From positions 1-64,000 of the forward strand of contig NZ_JNLX01000060.1 of assembly GCF_000715495.1 (NCBI RefSeq): a DNA stretch of 64,000 nt, written 5' to 3'. Origin of the DNA: Hymenobacter sp. IS2118. GTDB lineage: Bacteria; Bacteroidota; Bacteroidia; Cytophagales; Hymenobacteraceae. The notes under the pieces were generated by a model, which did not search any database, was not told the origin of the DNA, and was given only the letters and a program-made list of their open reading frames with translations. Every line of letters begins with the position of its first letter. The first letter of the stretch is position 1. Both the position numbers and the translations under genes were made by a program. Shown here piece by piece: positions 29,198 to 36,296 of this stretch.

Positions 29198-29677
29198 ATG
29201 GCTGACCATACAATAACCCCCGAAAACAATGGCCTGCGCATCGGCATCATCACGGCTATTGCCCTGATGGCCTACACCGGCATTGCGGCAATGGCCGGCT
29301 TTCTCCATCAAATCGAGGCCGGCACCCTCGACATTGCCATCCTGATAGTGGGCGTGGTGCTGGGCATTAAACGCTTCAAAAAGTCGCGAGGCAACCGCAT
29401 GACGTACCTCCAGGGCTTTGGTACGGGCATCGTGACGGCCATGGTGGCTTCCGGGCTGCTGGCTGCTTTTTTCTGGCTGTTGGGCGGGCTTAGCCAGGGC
29501 GTAGTGGGTTCCGTGGAGCGTATTCAGGCCCGCGACCTGTTTGGCGCCGACCTGGGCATTCTTATCAGCGGCCTGGGCATCATCCTGATGGGTTCGATGA
29601 CGGGGGTAATCACTTCCCTTATTGCCATGCAGTACTTTAAGAGTCCCGACCATCAGCCCATTACCAGCCTCGATTAG
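29198..29677 (+). CDS. DUF4199 domain membrane protein
   Basis: A 159-residue protein with four hydrophobic segments (IITAIALMAYTGIAAMAGF, DIAILIVGVVLGIKRF, GIVTAMVASGLLAAFFWLL and LISGLGIILMGSMTGVITSL). The KKSRGNRMTYLQGFGTGI segment after helix 2 is the conserved core of DUF4199, an inner-membrane family found mostly in Bacteroidota; function unknown. ATG at 29198. As with the gene at 26158, the leader carries TCACCTCCTCTCA just ahead of the start. A terminator follows 26 bases after the stop. Confidence 0.88.
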   Translation: MADHTITPENNGLRIGIITAIALMAYTGIAAMAGFLHQIEAGTLDIAILIVGVVLGIKRFKKSRGNRMTYLQGFGTGIVTAMVASGLLAAFFWLLGGLSQGVVGSVERIQARDLFGADLGILISGLGIILMGSMTGVITSLIAMQYFKSPDHQPITSLD

Positions 29678-29703
29678 GGTGCCAATAGAAAGGGTGTCAT
29701 CTG

Positions 29704-29734
29704 AAAAACGGCCTTTACCTAAGGCCGTTTTTTT
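29704..29734 (+). terminator. Rho-independent terminator
   Basis: AAAAACGGCCTT, loop TACCT, AAGGCCGTTTTTTT, downstream of the DUF4199 gene. Confidence 0.92.
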
Positions 29735-29861
29735 ATTAGCCCGACAGTAGTTTTAAAAGGAAAGATTTATCAATAAAATCAGACAAAACAGAAACTATCT
29801 GATACGTTGACTTCGTTAGCGGCGAAATAACGGGCTATCTTGCCTCAAAATCTTTTTTCTG

Positions 29862-30278
29862 ATGCGCAACTTTGTAATTTCCTCCACCTTCTTTTTTCTG
29901 ATTTCGGGTTCGCTTCCGGTTCAGGCCCAAATGGCGGACCGTCTGGCCGACCGTCCCACTTTTAGCACCGCTTCGATAGCCAAAGCGGCCGACCAGGACG
30001 CCCTGGCTATTACCCGGGAGATGAGCAACCGGCTGCACCTCAACGAAGGCCAGTTCATCAGCCTGCTCGCCCTGAACCGGACCAAACAGCTGAATCTTAA
30101 AACCCTTGCCCGCGAGTACCGCAGTAACGAAGCCGCCGGTGCCACCAGAGTAGCCGAGCTTGAAGCGCAGTTTGAACGCGAGTTCAGCCGCATTCTCACG
30201 CCCTCGCAGCTCAGCCAGCTGCAGCACGAGCCCAACCAGCAGCCCGCGCCCAGCGAACCCGGCCACGGACTGGGTTAA
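29862..30278 (+). CDS. Small exported helical protein, paralogue of the protein at 16414
   Basis: A 138-residue protein with a signal peptide (MRNFVISSTFFFLISGSLPV, cleaved near VQAQ), then a helical region with NRLHLNEGQFISLLALNRTK, a charged coiled segment and ILTPSQLSQLQ, ending in a disordered Pro-rich tail. The NRLHLNE / NRIHFNE and terminal L-x-P-x-Q blocks are shared with the 125-residue protein at 16414, so they are paralogues with a Spy/CpxP-like character. Probably periplasmic. The upstream TATCTTGC at 29836 may be a weak -7 element. Transcription ends at the long hairpin at 30311-30358. Confidence 0.75.
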   Translation: MRNFVISSTFFFLISGSLPVQAQMADRLADRPTFSTASIAKAADQDALAITREMSNRLHLNEGQFISLLALNRTKQLNLKTLAREYRSNEAAGATRVAELEAQFEREFSRILTPSQLSQLQHEPNQQPAPSEPGHGLG

Positions 30279-30310
30279 GCCTGGGCTAAGCATCGTCTCA
30301 ACTTGTTTTC

Positions 30311-30358
30311 CTAAACGCAAAGAGCCCGCTATTGAAATAGCGGGCTCTTTGCGTTTAG
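30311..30358. terminator. Long bidirectional terminator hairpin overlapping a stop codon
   Basis: Two perfect 22-base arms, CTAAACGCAAAGAGCCCGCT plus AT and its inverse, enclose a 4-base loop. The TAA of the convergent lipoprotein gene (30355-30357) lies in the right arm. Confidence 0.88.
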
Positions 30359-30780
30359 GGCTGAGGCGTTTGCGGCCGTAGCGGGTCGGTCAAAACCTCC
30401 GTCACGGTGCCAATGGGGCCAAAGCGGATGCTGAGGCAGGCGGCTCCGGAGCGCGCGCGGCGGCCCTCGCACTGCGTGCCGGGCTCCAGATAATAGTAGT
30501 AAACCTTTTCGGTTCCGGCGCGGAGCTCTTCCTCGTCGGGCTGGCCAAGTAGGGCCGTTACGTCGTTGGCGCGGGATTCGTAGAGCTGCTCTTTGCCGCT
30601 TATCAACGCGGGCAGGGCCGCCCGGCGCAAATCGCGGCAGGCGTAGGGGTCGCTGCGCCAGGTGGGGGCATCAAAGCCGGGCAAGCTGGGCAGGGCGTGG
30701 CCGCACCCGTTCAGGACGCCGCCGAGCAGCAATAGCAGCAACAGGCGCGTGCGTCGCATAGCGAAAGAAGAAGGAGCCAT
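30355..30780 (-). CDS. Small lipoprotein of unknown function
   Basis: A 141-residue predicted lipoprotein: a hydrophobic signal (TRLLLLLLLGGVLNGC) with the lipobox Cys, then about 115 residues containing DPYACRDLRRAALPALISGK, VTALLGQPDEEEL and VYYYYLEPGTQCEG. The L-G-x-P-D-E-E...YYY-x-E-P-G-T-x-C pattern recalls small outer-membrane lipoproteins of the SmpA/BamE type, but I cannot assign it. Four Cys in the mature part may form disulfides. The reading frame ends inside the hairpin shared with the convergent gene. ATG at 30780; the ATG seven codons later is an alternative. Confidence 0.7.
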   Translation of the reverse strand: MAPSSFAMRRTRLLLLLLLGGVLNGCGHALPSLPGFDAPTWRSDPYACRDLRRAALPALISGKEQLYESRANDVTALLGQPDEEELRAGTEKVYYYYLEPGTQCEGRRARSGAACLSIRFGPIGTVTEVLTDPLRPQTPQP

Positions 30781-30906
30781 CTGATTAAAGTGAAAATACC
30801 GCGGCGGGAATTGAGGTTGGAGCGAAGCTAAGCACTAATTTTGAAGTGGTTATTTAAGGTGGACTACTCAGAATTATTTAAAATCCACAGCATTACCCCT
30901 TTATTA

Positions 30907-31683
30907 ATGATTAGAAAGAGTTTATTCGCGGGCCTTGTTCTGTCGCTGGCCCTTCCTTCGGCGGAGCTGGCCGCGCAATCGGTTTCCAAGGCGGCTGTCG
31001 CGGCTCTGCCGCCCGCGGCCCGCCGGGCCTATTACCAGGCGGCTTTTGAGCAAAAAGCAGCGCAGCTCTATGCCAAGCTGGGCCTGGGAGCGTCCGGGCT
31101 GGCGCTCCCGGTTTTCCGCCAAAGCCTGGTGGGCTACTACAACCTGCGGCCCGCAGGGCAGCGCACGGCCAGCCCGCCGGTGCTCACGCTGATTGATTTC
31201 AGCCGCGCCAGCAGCCAAAAACGGTTGTGGGTTATTGATGTGGAGCAGGGCAAGGTATTGTTTCATACGCTGGTAGCGCACGGCAAAGCCAGCGGGGCCG
31301 ATGTGCCGGTGGCCTTTTCCAACAAAAACGGCTCGGAGATGAGCAGCCTGGGCTTTTACCGCACCGCGCCCACTACCTACACCGGCAAGCACGGGCTTTC
31401 GCTCCGCCTCACCGGCCTCGACCCCGGCTACAACACCAACGCCGAAAGCCGGGCCGTAGTGATACACGGGGCCGATTACGTGTGCCAGGACTTTGTGAAG
31501 GCCCACGGTCGCCTGGGCCGGAGCCAGGGCTGTCCGGCCTTGCCCGTGGCCGAAACCACTGCCATTGTAAGGGCCATTAAGGGCGGCAGCATCTTGTACC
31601 TGCACGGGCCAGCTGAGGCCGGCTACCGCTCGCGCTGGCTGAACATGGATACCGCCGTGACGGCTTTTGCCGGATTGCGATAA
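30907..31683 (+). CDS. Murein L,D-transpeptidase catalytic-domain-like exported protein (YkuD_2 type)
   Basis: A 258-residue exported protein with a signal peptide (LFAGLVLSLALPSAELAAQ). The C-terminal half has the L,D-transpeptidase-like pattern: VLTLIDFSRASSQKRLWVID, NKNGSEMSSLGFYRT, AVVIHGADYV and GRLGRSQGCPALP, the last with the His, Ser, Gly and nucleophilic Cys arrangement. Such enzymes form 3-3 crosslinks or attach lipoproteins to peptidoglycan; the YkuD_2 group is less studied, so activity is inferred. ATG at 30907 was chosen because it starts the signal peptide; 22 upstream in-frame codons are not signal-like. An M48 protease gene follows 120 bases later. Confidence 0.9.
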   Translation: MIRKSLFAGLVLSLALPSAELAAQSVSKAAVAALPPAARRAYYQAAFEQKAAQLYAKLGLGASGLALPVFRQSLVGYYNLRPAGQRTASPPVLTLIDFSRASSQKRLWVIDVEQGKVLFHTLVAHGKASGADVPVAFSNKNGSEMSSLGFYRTAPTTYTGKHGLSLRLTGLDPGYNTNAESRAVVIHGADYVCQDFVKAHGRLGRSQGCPALPVAETTAIVRAIKGGSILYLHGPAEAGYRSRWLNMDTAVTAFAGLR

Positions 31684-31803
31684 GCCCCGCAGCCAGGAAG
31701 GATAACCAGAACGGAAAGGGTGCGTTTAAAGGCCATCGGGCCAGATTCGGCGACGAAGCCACCCGAGTCGTCTCTCACGCTTACCCTTCTCTTCTTTAAT
31801 ATC

Positions 31804-32616
31804 ATGAAACTAAATCTCCGCTTCATTATTGCCATTATTGTGGCGGCAGTGTCCCTTTTTGGCTATTATTTCAATACCTCTAAGAACGAGGTGACCGGCG
31901 AAACCCAGCACGTGAGCATGAGCGCCGACCAGGAAATAGCCCTGGGCGTGCAAGCCGCGCCTTCGATGGCCGCCCAGTACGGCGGCCTGAGTAACAATGC
32001 CCAGGCCCGCGCGGCGGTGCAGCAAATCGGAGAGAAAATTATTTCGTCCACCAAAGCCGGCCAAACGCCCTACAAATTCCAGTTTCACCTGCTGGCCGAC
32101 GACCAGACCATCAACGCCTTCGCGCTGCCCGGCGGGCAAATTTTCATCACCGAAGGCCTGCTGAAAAACCTGAAAACCGAAGCCCAACTGGCCGGGGTAC
32201 TGGCGCACGAAGTGGGCCACGTAGTGGGCCGCCACTCGGCCGCGCAGGTGGCCAAATCCAACCTGACGCAGGGCCTGGCCGGTGCAGCCACCATTGCCTC
32301 CTACGACCCCGACAGCCCCGGCAGCTCCGTGGCCAAAGCGGCCATCGCGGCAGCCATTGTTAAGGTAGTCGGCATGCGGTTCAGCCGCAACGACGAGCTG
32401 GAGGCCGATAAGCTGGCCGTGGATTTTGTGCCCCAGGCCGGCTACGACCCCCGCGCCATGATTGGGGTAATGAATATTCTGGCGCAGGCCGGCGGCCGCA
32501 GCTCCACGCCCGAGTTCCTGAGCACGCACCCCGACCCCGGCAACCGCATCAGCAACCTGGAGCAGGAAATTGCCGCTGATTTCCCGCAGGGAGTACCCGC
32601 CGGCTTGAAACAATGA
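31804..32616 (+). CDS. M48 family metalloprotease
   Basis: A zinc metalloprotease of 270 residues, anchored by one N-terminal hydrophobic segment (RFIIAIIVAAVSLFGYYF). The catalytic motif is HEVGHVVGRH within VLAHEVGHVVGRHSA, the third zinc ligand is in NDELEADKLAVDF, and the substrate-side FALPGGQIFITEGLL is the BepA/LoiP-type signature. The C-terminal FLSTHPDPGNRISNL is also typical. A periplasmic outer-membrane quality-control role like BepA is likely, but there is no TPR domain. ATG at 31804. It ends 2 bases before a long inverted repeat that encloses its terminator. Confidence 0.93.
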   Translation: MKLNLRFIIAIIVAAVSLFGYYFNTSKNEVTGETQHVSMSADQEIALGVQAAPSMAAQYGGLSNNAQARAAVQQIGEKIISSTKAGQTPYKFQFHLLADDQTINAFALPGGQIFITEGLLKNLKTEAQLAGVLAHEVGHVVGRHSAAQVAKSNLTQGLAGAATIASYDPDSPGSSVAKAAIAAAIVKVVGMRFSRNDELEADKLAVDFVPQAGYDPRAMIGVMNILAQAGGRSSTPEFLSTHPDPGNRISNLEQEIAADFPQGVPAGLKQ

Positions 32617-32617
32617 C

Positions 32618-32804
32618 CACCGATTGAACGGATTGAACGGATTATTTGTGGTTCGGGCCGGTTGGTTTTAGCGTTCTAACACGAAAAGAGGCGGCCCATT
32701 CAGGCCGCCTCTTTTCGTTGCTATCGGCCGGTATTAAGCTTTTCACTTACCGGGCCGAACCACAAATAATCCGTTCAATCCGTTAAAATCCGTTCAATCG
32801 GTGG
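32618..32804. repeat. Long inverted repeat of AATCCGTTCA units around a terminator
   Basis: The left arm (32618-32662, CCACCGATTGAACGGATTG... GGTTCGGG) is matched in reverse at 32750-32804 (CCCGGCC/GAACCACAAATAAT... AATCGGTGG). The right arm has one extra AATCCGTTAA unit. The arms contain tandem 10-11-base units. A separate GC hairpin sits at the centre. Confidence 0.85.
32682..32718. terminator. Bidirectional terminator inside the inverted repeat
   Basis: CGAAAAGAGGCGGCC, loop CATTCA, GGCCGCCTCTTTTCG: a perfect 15-base-pair stem between two convergent genes. Confidence 0.88.
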
Positions 32805-32828
32805 TCAAAAATCCGAGCCAATCCGTGG

Positions 32829-33464
32829 TTAGAAATTTGGGGGCGTCAGGTTTTTGAAGTGGCCGTTGAGGCGCACCCGCTCCTTGAGGCGCTCGGTTTC
32901 GAGGACCACGGGTAGGATGGTGTCGAGGTGGTCGCGGACCATTTCCTGGCGTTCCTGCTCGCTGGTGGTGGCCAGCAGCTGGTACTCCTGCTCGGTGCTG
33001 AAGCCGATGTGATGCGCCACGTCGAAGATGCAGTAGTCGGGAGCCAGCTCCATCAGCAGCTTGCGCAGGCCCAGCGCCTCGTAGAGCTGCCGGACCTGCC
33101 GGGTGATGATTTGGCGGAGTACGGGGTCGGCCACGTTGTCCTGCACCACGTCCTCAACCTGAGCCCCGGCGTAGAGTTTGCCCGGTGCCTGGCGGAAAAA
33201 CTTGTTGATGCGGAACACGCCCACGGCCTTGGTGCGGATGTCCAGCTCGCCGCTGGAATAGGTTTGTTCCACGCCTAGCAGGCGCATTTCGGTGCCGAGC
33301 TCGCTGAGCGACTCATCGAGGTAGGGCGGGATGCCGAAGGTGATATTCTGCTCGATGCACTCGCGCACCAGCTGGCGGTAGCGGGGCTCGAAGATGTGCA
33401 GGTTGAGTTTTTCACCCGGAAAAACCACCAGGTTGAGCGGAAATAGCGGTAACAAACGGGGCAT
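32829..33464 (-). CDS. LON peptidase N-terminal (substrate-binding) domain protein
   Basis: A 211-residue stand-alone LON-N domain protein. It opens with LLPLFPLNLVVFPGEKLNLH and has the signature IFEPRYRQLVRECIEQNITF, then GTEMRLLGVEQTYSSGELDI and a helical C-terminus. The ATPase and protease domains of Lon are absent, as in the widespread bacterial and eukaryotic (cereblon-like) stand-alone group. The role is probably protein or ligand binding and is not established. ATG at 33464. It converges with the M48 protease gene through the large inverted repeat. Confidence 0.92.
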   Translation of the reverse strand: MPRLLPLFPLNLVVFPGEKLNLHIFEPRYRQLVRECIEQNITFGIPPYLDESLSELGTEMRLLGVEQTYSSGELDIRTKAVGVFRINKFFRQAPGKLYAGAQVEDVVQDNVADPVLRQIITRQVRQLYEALGLRKLLMELAPDYCIFDVAHHIGFSTEQEYQLLATTSEQERQEMVRDHLDTILPVVLETERLKERVRLNGHFKNLTPPNF

Positions 33465-33557
33465 GGGACCAGAGCTGGATTTGAGAAGCCAATGGCAGTC
33501 TCAACAAGTAAAGGGGTTGGTTGGGTTTTGAAAGGTAGTTGCTGATTGTTCTGTTGG

Positions 33558-33693
33558 GCTGGCGCGCGTCTCTGACGCGTTGCCGATTTGCTGCGATTCT
33601 CAGGCTCGAATCGGGAGCACATCTACGATGCCTTTGCACGTGCGAGCCAGCGGCGCGAAGCCAAGAGGAAATGCGTCGGAGACGCGCGCCAGC
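33558..33693. repeat. 24-base inverted repeat pair 88 bases apart
   Basis: GCTGGCGCGCGTCTCTGACG followed by CGTT, and its inverse (AATGCGTC-GGAGACGCGCGCCAGC), differ at two positions. The 88-base interior has no ORF. It resembles a small non-autonomous (MITE-like) element, but target duplications were not identified. Confidence 0.6.
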
Positions 33694-33758
33694 TTATTGA
33701 TGCGTAACTGACAACCAGCGAAAGGTAGGCGGGAATGGCGAAACCCGGCCTACTGCGC

Positions 33759-33766
33759 TACTTTTG
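33759..33766 (+). promoter_or_regulatory. Candidate -7 element placed 6 bases before mtgA
   Basis: TACTTTTG matches TAnnTTTG and ends 5 bases ahead of the ATG at 33772. If used, transcription would begin at or near the start codon, giving a leaderless mRNA. Confidence 0.45.
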
Positions 33767-33771
33767 CCCTA

Positions 33772-34536
33772 ATGGCATCCACCCCACTGCTCCCTCCGAT
33801 TTCGATAATTCTCAAAAAAACGTTTCGGCTGCTGCTGCAGGTGGGGGCCGCGCTGTTTCTGGCTTCGGTGGCTTGGGTGCTCGTCTACCGGTGGGTGGCG
33901 CCGCCCGCCACCTGGCTGATGCTCGACCGGCGCGCGCATGCGCCCGTGGGCCACGGCTACCAGGGCATTCAGGAAGATTCCCGGCAGATTCGCTACCGGT
34001 TTCGGAACATCAACGAGGTGGCCCCGGCCATTCCCCTGGCCCTGGTAGCGGCCGAAGACCAGCGTTTTCTGCTGCATCGCGGCTTCGATTTCGATGCCAT
34101 TACCAAAGCCGCCAAGCGGAACTGGAACGGTGATGGCACGCACATTGTGGGCGGCAGTACCATTACGCAGCAGGTAGCCAAAAACGTGTTTTTGTGGCAG
34201 GGCCGCAGCTACGTGCGCAAGGCCGCCGAAGCCTATTTCACGGTGCTGATTGAGTTTATGTGGGACAAGCGGCGCATTATGGAAATGTATTTGAGCGTGG
34301 CCGAGATGGGCGACTGCACCTTTGGCGTGGAGGCGGCCAGCCAGCGCTACTTCGGTAAGCCGGCCAGCCAGGTTACTACCGCCGAAGCCGCGCTGCTGGC
34401 CGGGGTGCTGCCCAACCCGCTGCGCTTTCGGGCCTCCAACCCCGGGCCGGTGGCCCGCGCCAAACAGCGGCGCGTGATGCGCAACATGCGCCGGCTGGGC
34501 GGCACTTCTTACATCAAATCTCTGCTTACTGATTAA
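33772..34536 (+). CDS. mtgA: Monofunctional peptidoglycan transglycosylase MtgA
   Basis: Polymerises lipid II into glycan strands in the periplasm. The 254-residue protein has an N-terminal membrane anchor (LLLQVGAALFLASVAWVLVY) and a GT51 catalytic domain: VAAEDQRFLLHRGFD (catalytic Glu), GGSTITQQVAKNVFL, RKAAEAYFTVLIEFMWDKRRIMEMYL cut by the usual second Glu, and AEAALLAGVLPNPLRF. Size and absence of a transpeptidase domain indicate the monofunctional type. ATG at 33772. The next gene starts one base after its stop, indicating an operon. Confidence 0.97.
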   Translation: MASTPLLPPISIILKKTFRLLLQVGAALFLASVAWVLVYRWVAPPATWLMLDRRAHAPVGHGYQGIQEDSRQIRYRFRNINEVAPAIPLALVAAEDQRFLLHRGFDFDAITKAAKRNWNGDGTHIVGGSTITQQVAKNVFLWQGRSYVRKAAEAYFTVLIEFMWDKRRIMEMYLSVAEMGDCTFGVEAASQRYFGKPASQVTTAEAALLAGVLPNPLRFRASNPGPVARAKQRRVMRNMRRLGGTSYIKSLLTD

Positions 34537-34537
34537 C

Positions 34538-35020
34538 ATGGCCACGATGCTCAAATCAACCGAAAAAATGCTGCTGGCGGTATCGTTGCTGGGCCTGACA
34601 GGCTGCGCGGGGAGCATGCAAACGGCCACCAAATCCGGCGGCGATATCCAGTCTGCCGCCGCCATTCGCACCGTGCTCACGACCCAGGCCGCCGCCTGGA
34701 ACAGGGGCGACATTCCCGGCTTTATGCAGGGGTACTGGAAGTCTGACTCGCTCGTTTTCCTCGGCCGCAAAGGCCCCACCTACGGCTGGCAGCAAACGCT
34801 TGACAACTACCAAAAAAACTACCCCGACGCGGCAGCAATGGGCCAGCTCGATTTCAATGGCCTGCGCATCACGGTGCTAAACCCCAACGCGGCGCAGGTA
34901 ATCGGGCGCTGGCACCTGGCGCGCCCCGTGGCCGGCGACGAGCAGGGCTATTTCCTGCTGATAATGCGGCAGATTGACGGCAAATGGGTAGTGGCGGCCG
35001 ACCATACCAATAGCCAGTAG
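34538..35020 (+). CDS. Lipoprotein with NTF2-like (DUF4440/SnoaL-type) domain
   Basis: A 160-residue predicted lipoprotein: signal segment LLAVSLLGLTGC with the lipobox Cys, then a compact cone-shaped NTF2-like domain (IRTVLTTQAAAWNRGDIPGF, DSLVFLGRKGPTYGWQQTLD, ITVLNPNAAQVIGRWHL, DGKWVVAADHTN). This matches the YybH/DUF4440 group, which binds small molecules or acts as an enzyme in some members; no specific function is known here. It is transcribed with mtgA (one base between the genes). The end of the gene abuts an inverted repeat. Confidence 0.88.
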   Translation: MATMLKSTEKMLLAVSLLGLTGCAGSMQTATKSGGDIQSAAAIRTVLTTQAAAWNRGDIPGFMQGYWKSDSLVFLGRKGPTYGWQQTLDNYQKNYPDAAAMGQLDFNGLRITVLNPNAAQVIGRWHLARPVAGDEQGYFLLIMRQIDGKWVVAADHTNSQ

Positions 35021-35025
35021 GTTGT

Positions 35026-35090
35026 TAGCCGCAAGCCACAAGCCCGCAATTATTCTCGGCGTGAGGCTTGCAGCTTAAAGCTTGCAGCTA
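35026..35090. repeat. Inverted repeat of AAGCTGCAAGC units overlapping the App1 stop
   Basis: TAGCCGCAAGCCACAAGCC at left pairs with GGCTTGCAGCTTAAAGCTTG plus CAGCTA at right, with small gaps, around a 20-base loop. The TAG stop of the minus-strand gene (35088-35090) lies in the right arm. Related in style to the AGCT elements at 4084 and 20476. Confidence 0.65.
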
Positions 35091-36191
35091 AATGATAAGG
35101 CCCAGGCTGGCGGCGTGGGCGGCGGCAGTGGCATAGTCGGCTACCAGTAGCATGGGCACGCCCTCGGCCTCCAGCTCGGCGGTGATGGGGCCCACGAGTA
35201 GGGCGCGGGCGGGCACCTGCACGTCGCGAATGTAGATGACGCGAATGCGGCCGGGGTGCTGCCGCACCACTTCGCGGTAGATGCGCGCGTCTTCCTGGCC
35301 GCTGTCGCCGAGGAGCACGAAGGACAGGTGCGGGTAGGTGGCCAGCACATTGTTGATTTCGTGCAGCTTGTGGCCAAAATGAATGGCTGCCGAGCCCGTG
35401 ACGCCGGGCAGGGGCGTGGTTTTGGGCCGGGCAATGCCCAGGTCGCGGAGCAGGAGTGGGCCAGGCGGCATTTTGTGGATGCCCATGAACTCCTCCAGCA
35501 CGTCGTACAAATTCCACGGGCTGCTGCTCACGTAGAAAAACGGGTTGTCGGGCTTGCTGGTATTGCCGCGCTGCAGGCGGCGGTAGAAATCGGCCACGCC
35601 CACGAATGGCAGCTTGGAATGCGCGTTGCTGAAGAGCGTGCGCGCCAGCATTTTCAGCAGGTTGGTGGCACTGGTTTCGAACACGGTGTCGTCGAGGTCG
35701 CTGATAATGCCAAATTCGGCGGTGGCCGGCGGCACCAGCACCTTGGCCGATGCTTGAACAGTGGGCAGCGGGGCACGGAACTGCGCGGGCAGGCGCGACA
35801 CCTGCACCGGCACCGGGTACCAGAGGTAGGCCACGGGCTCGGGCAGGGCCTGGGGCTCGATGATGAGGGTGAAATAGCCTTCGTCGTCGGTGGTGACGAG
35901 GTGCTGGCTGCCATCGGGCAACTCGGCCACGAGGTCGGCGCCGGCTACTTCGCGGCTGTTGAAGCGGCGCACCATGCCCTGGAAATTGCGCCAGCGCGAG
36001 TCGGTAGCGGTTTGGGTGCCCAGCCCGCGCTCGGCCAGCAGGCGGCCTTTGATGTAGAATTTCGCGCCCGTGCCGTAGCTCCGGTACGCGTCGAGCTGGA
36101 GGGGGCGGAGCCGGCCCGTCCGCGCCCGGGACCGGGTGAGGAGGTGGTCGGTCCATTCGAGGAAGGAGGCAAGGGCAGCGAGCGGCTTCAT
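35088..36191 (-). CDS. App1 family phosphatidate phosphatase-like protein (DUF2183)
   Basis: A 367-residue HAD-like protein. The catalytic signature is ISDLDDTVFETSATN (D-x-D-x-T/V), followed by FFYVSSSPWNLYDVL (motif II Ser), KLHEINNVLATYPHLSFVLL and GDSGQEDARIYREV (motif IV). The N-terminal 170 residues form a beta-rich domain typical of App1 homologues. Yeast App1 is a Mg-dependent phosphatidate phosphatase; bacterial members are common near helicases or Rv-type phosphoesterases, but their substrate is not proven. ATG at 36191. No signal peptide, so likely cytoplasmic. The final residues are set by a stop codon lying in an inverted repeat. Confidence 0.93.
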   Translation of the reverse strand: MKPLAALASFLEWTDHLLTRSRARTGRLRPLQLDAYRSYGTGAKFYIKGRLLAERGLGTQTATDSRWRNFQGMVRRFNSREVAGADLVAELPDGSQHLVTTDDEGYFTLIIEPQALPEPVAYLWYPVPVQVSRLPAQFRAPLPTVQASAKVLVPPATAEFGIISDLDDTVFETSATNLLKMLARTLFSNAHSKLPFVGVADFYRRLQRGNTSKPDNPFFYVSSSPWNLYDVLEEFMGIHKMPPGPLLLRDLGIARPKTTPLPGVTGSAAIHFGHKLHEINNVLATYPHLSFVLLGDSGQEDARIYREVVRQHPGRIRVIYIRDVQVPARALLVGPITAELEAEGVPMLLVADYATAAAHAASLGLII

Positions 36192-36296
36192 GGGGCAAAC
36201 CTACGGCCGGGGCGGGGCAACCGCAGAACATGGCCGCCCGTGGGCTGCTTACGTAATACGGCAATGCCCGCCTTTCGGGGCTCTTTTTACCGCTCT

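Larger units (their letters stand above)
33465..33771. other. Intergenic region with imperfect inverted repeat and mtgA promoter
   Basis: About 307 bases with no supportable gene. It contains a 24-base inverted repeat pair (33558-33581 and 33670-33693) and, at its right end, the TACTTTTG element directly before mtgA. Confidence 0.6.

Noticed and set aside
35050..36264. A 404-codon minus-strand frame parallel to App1
   Set aside because: It is a +1 shadow of the App1 gene with extreme Pro/Arg/His content; the App1 frame carries all motifs.
35256..36296. N-terminal extension of topoisomerase IB over the App1 gene
   Set aside because: This part is the complement of a well-supported App1 gene. 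The topoisomerase family N-terminus begins shortly after the ATG at 36297.
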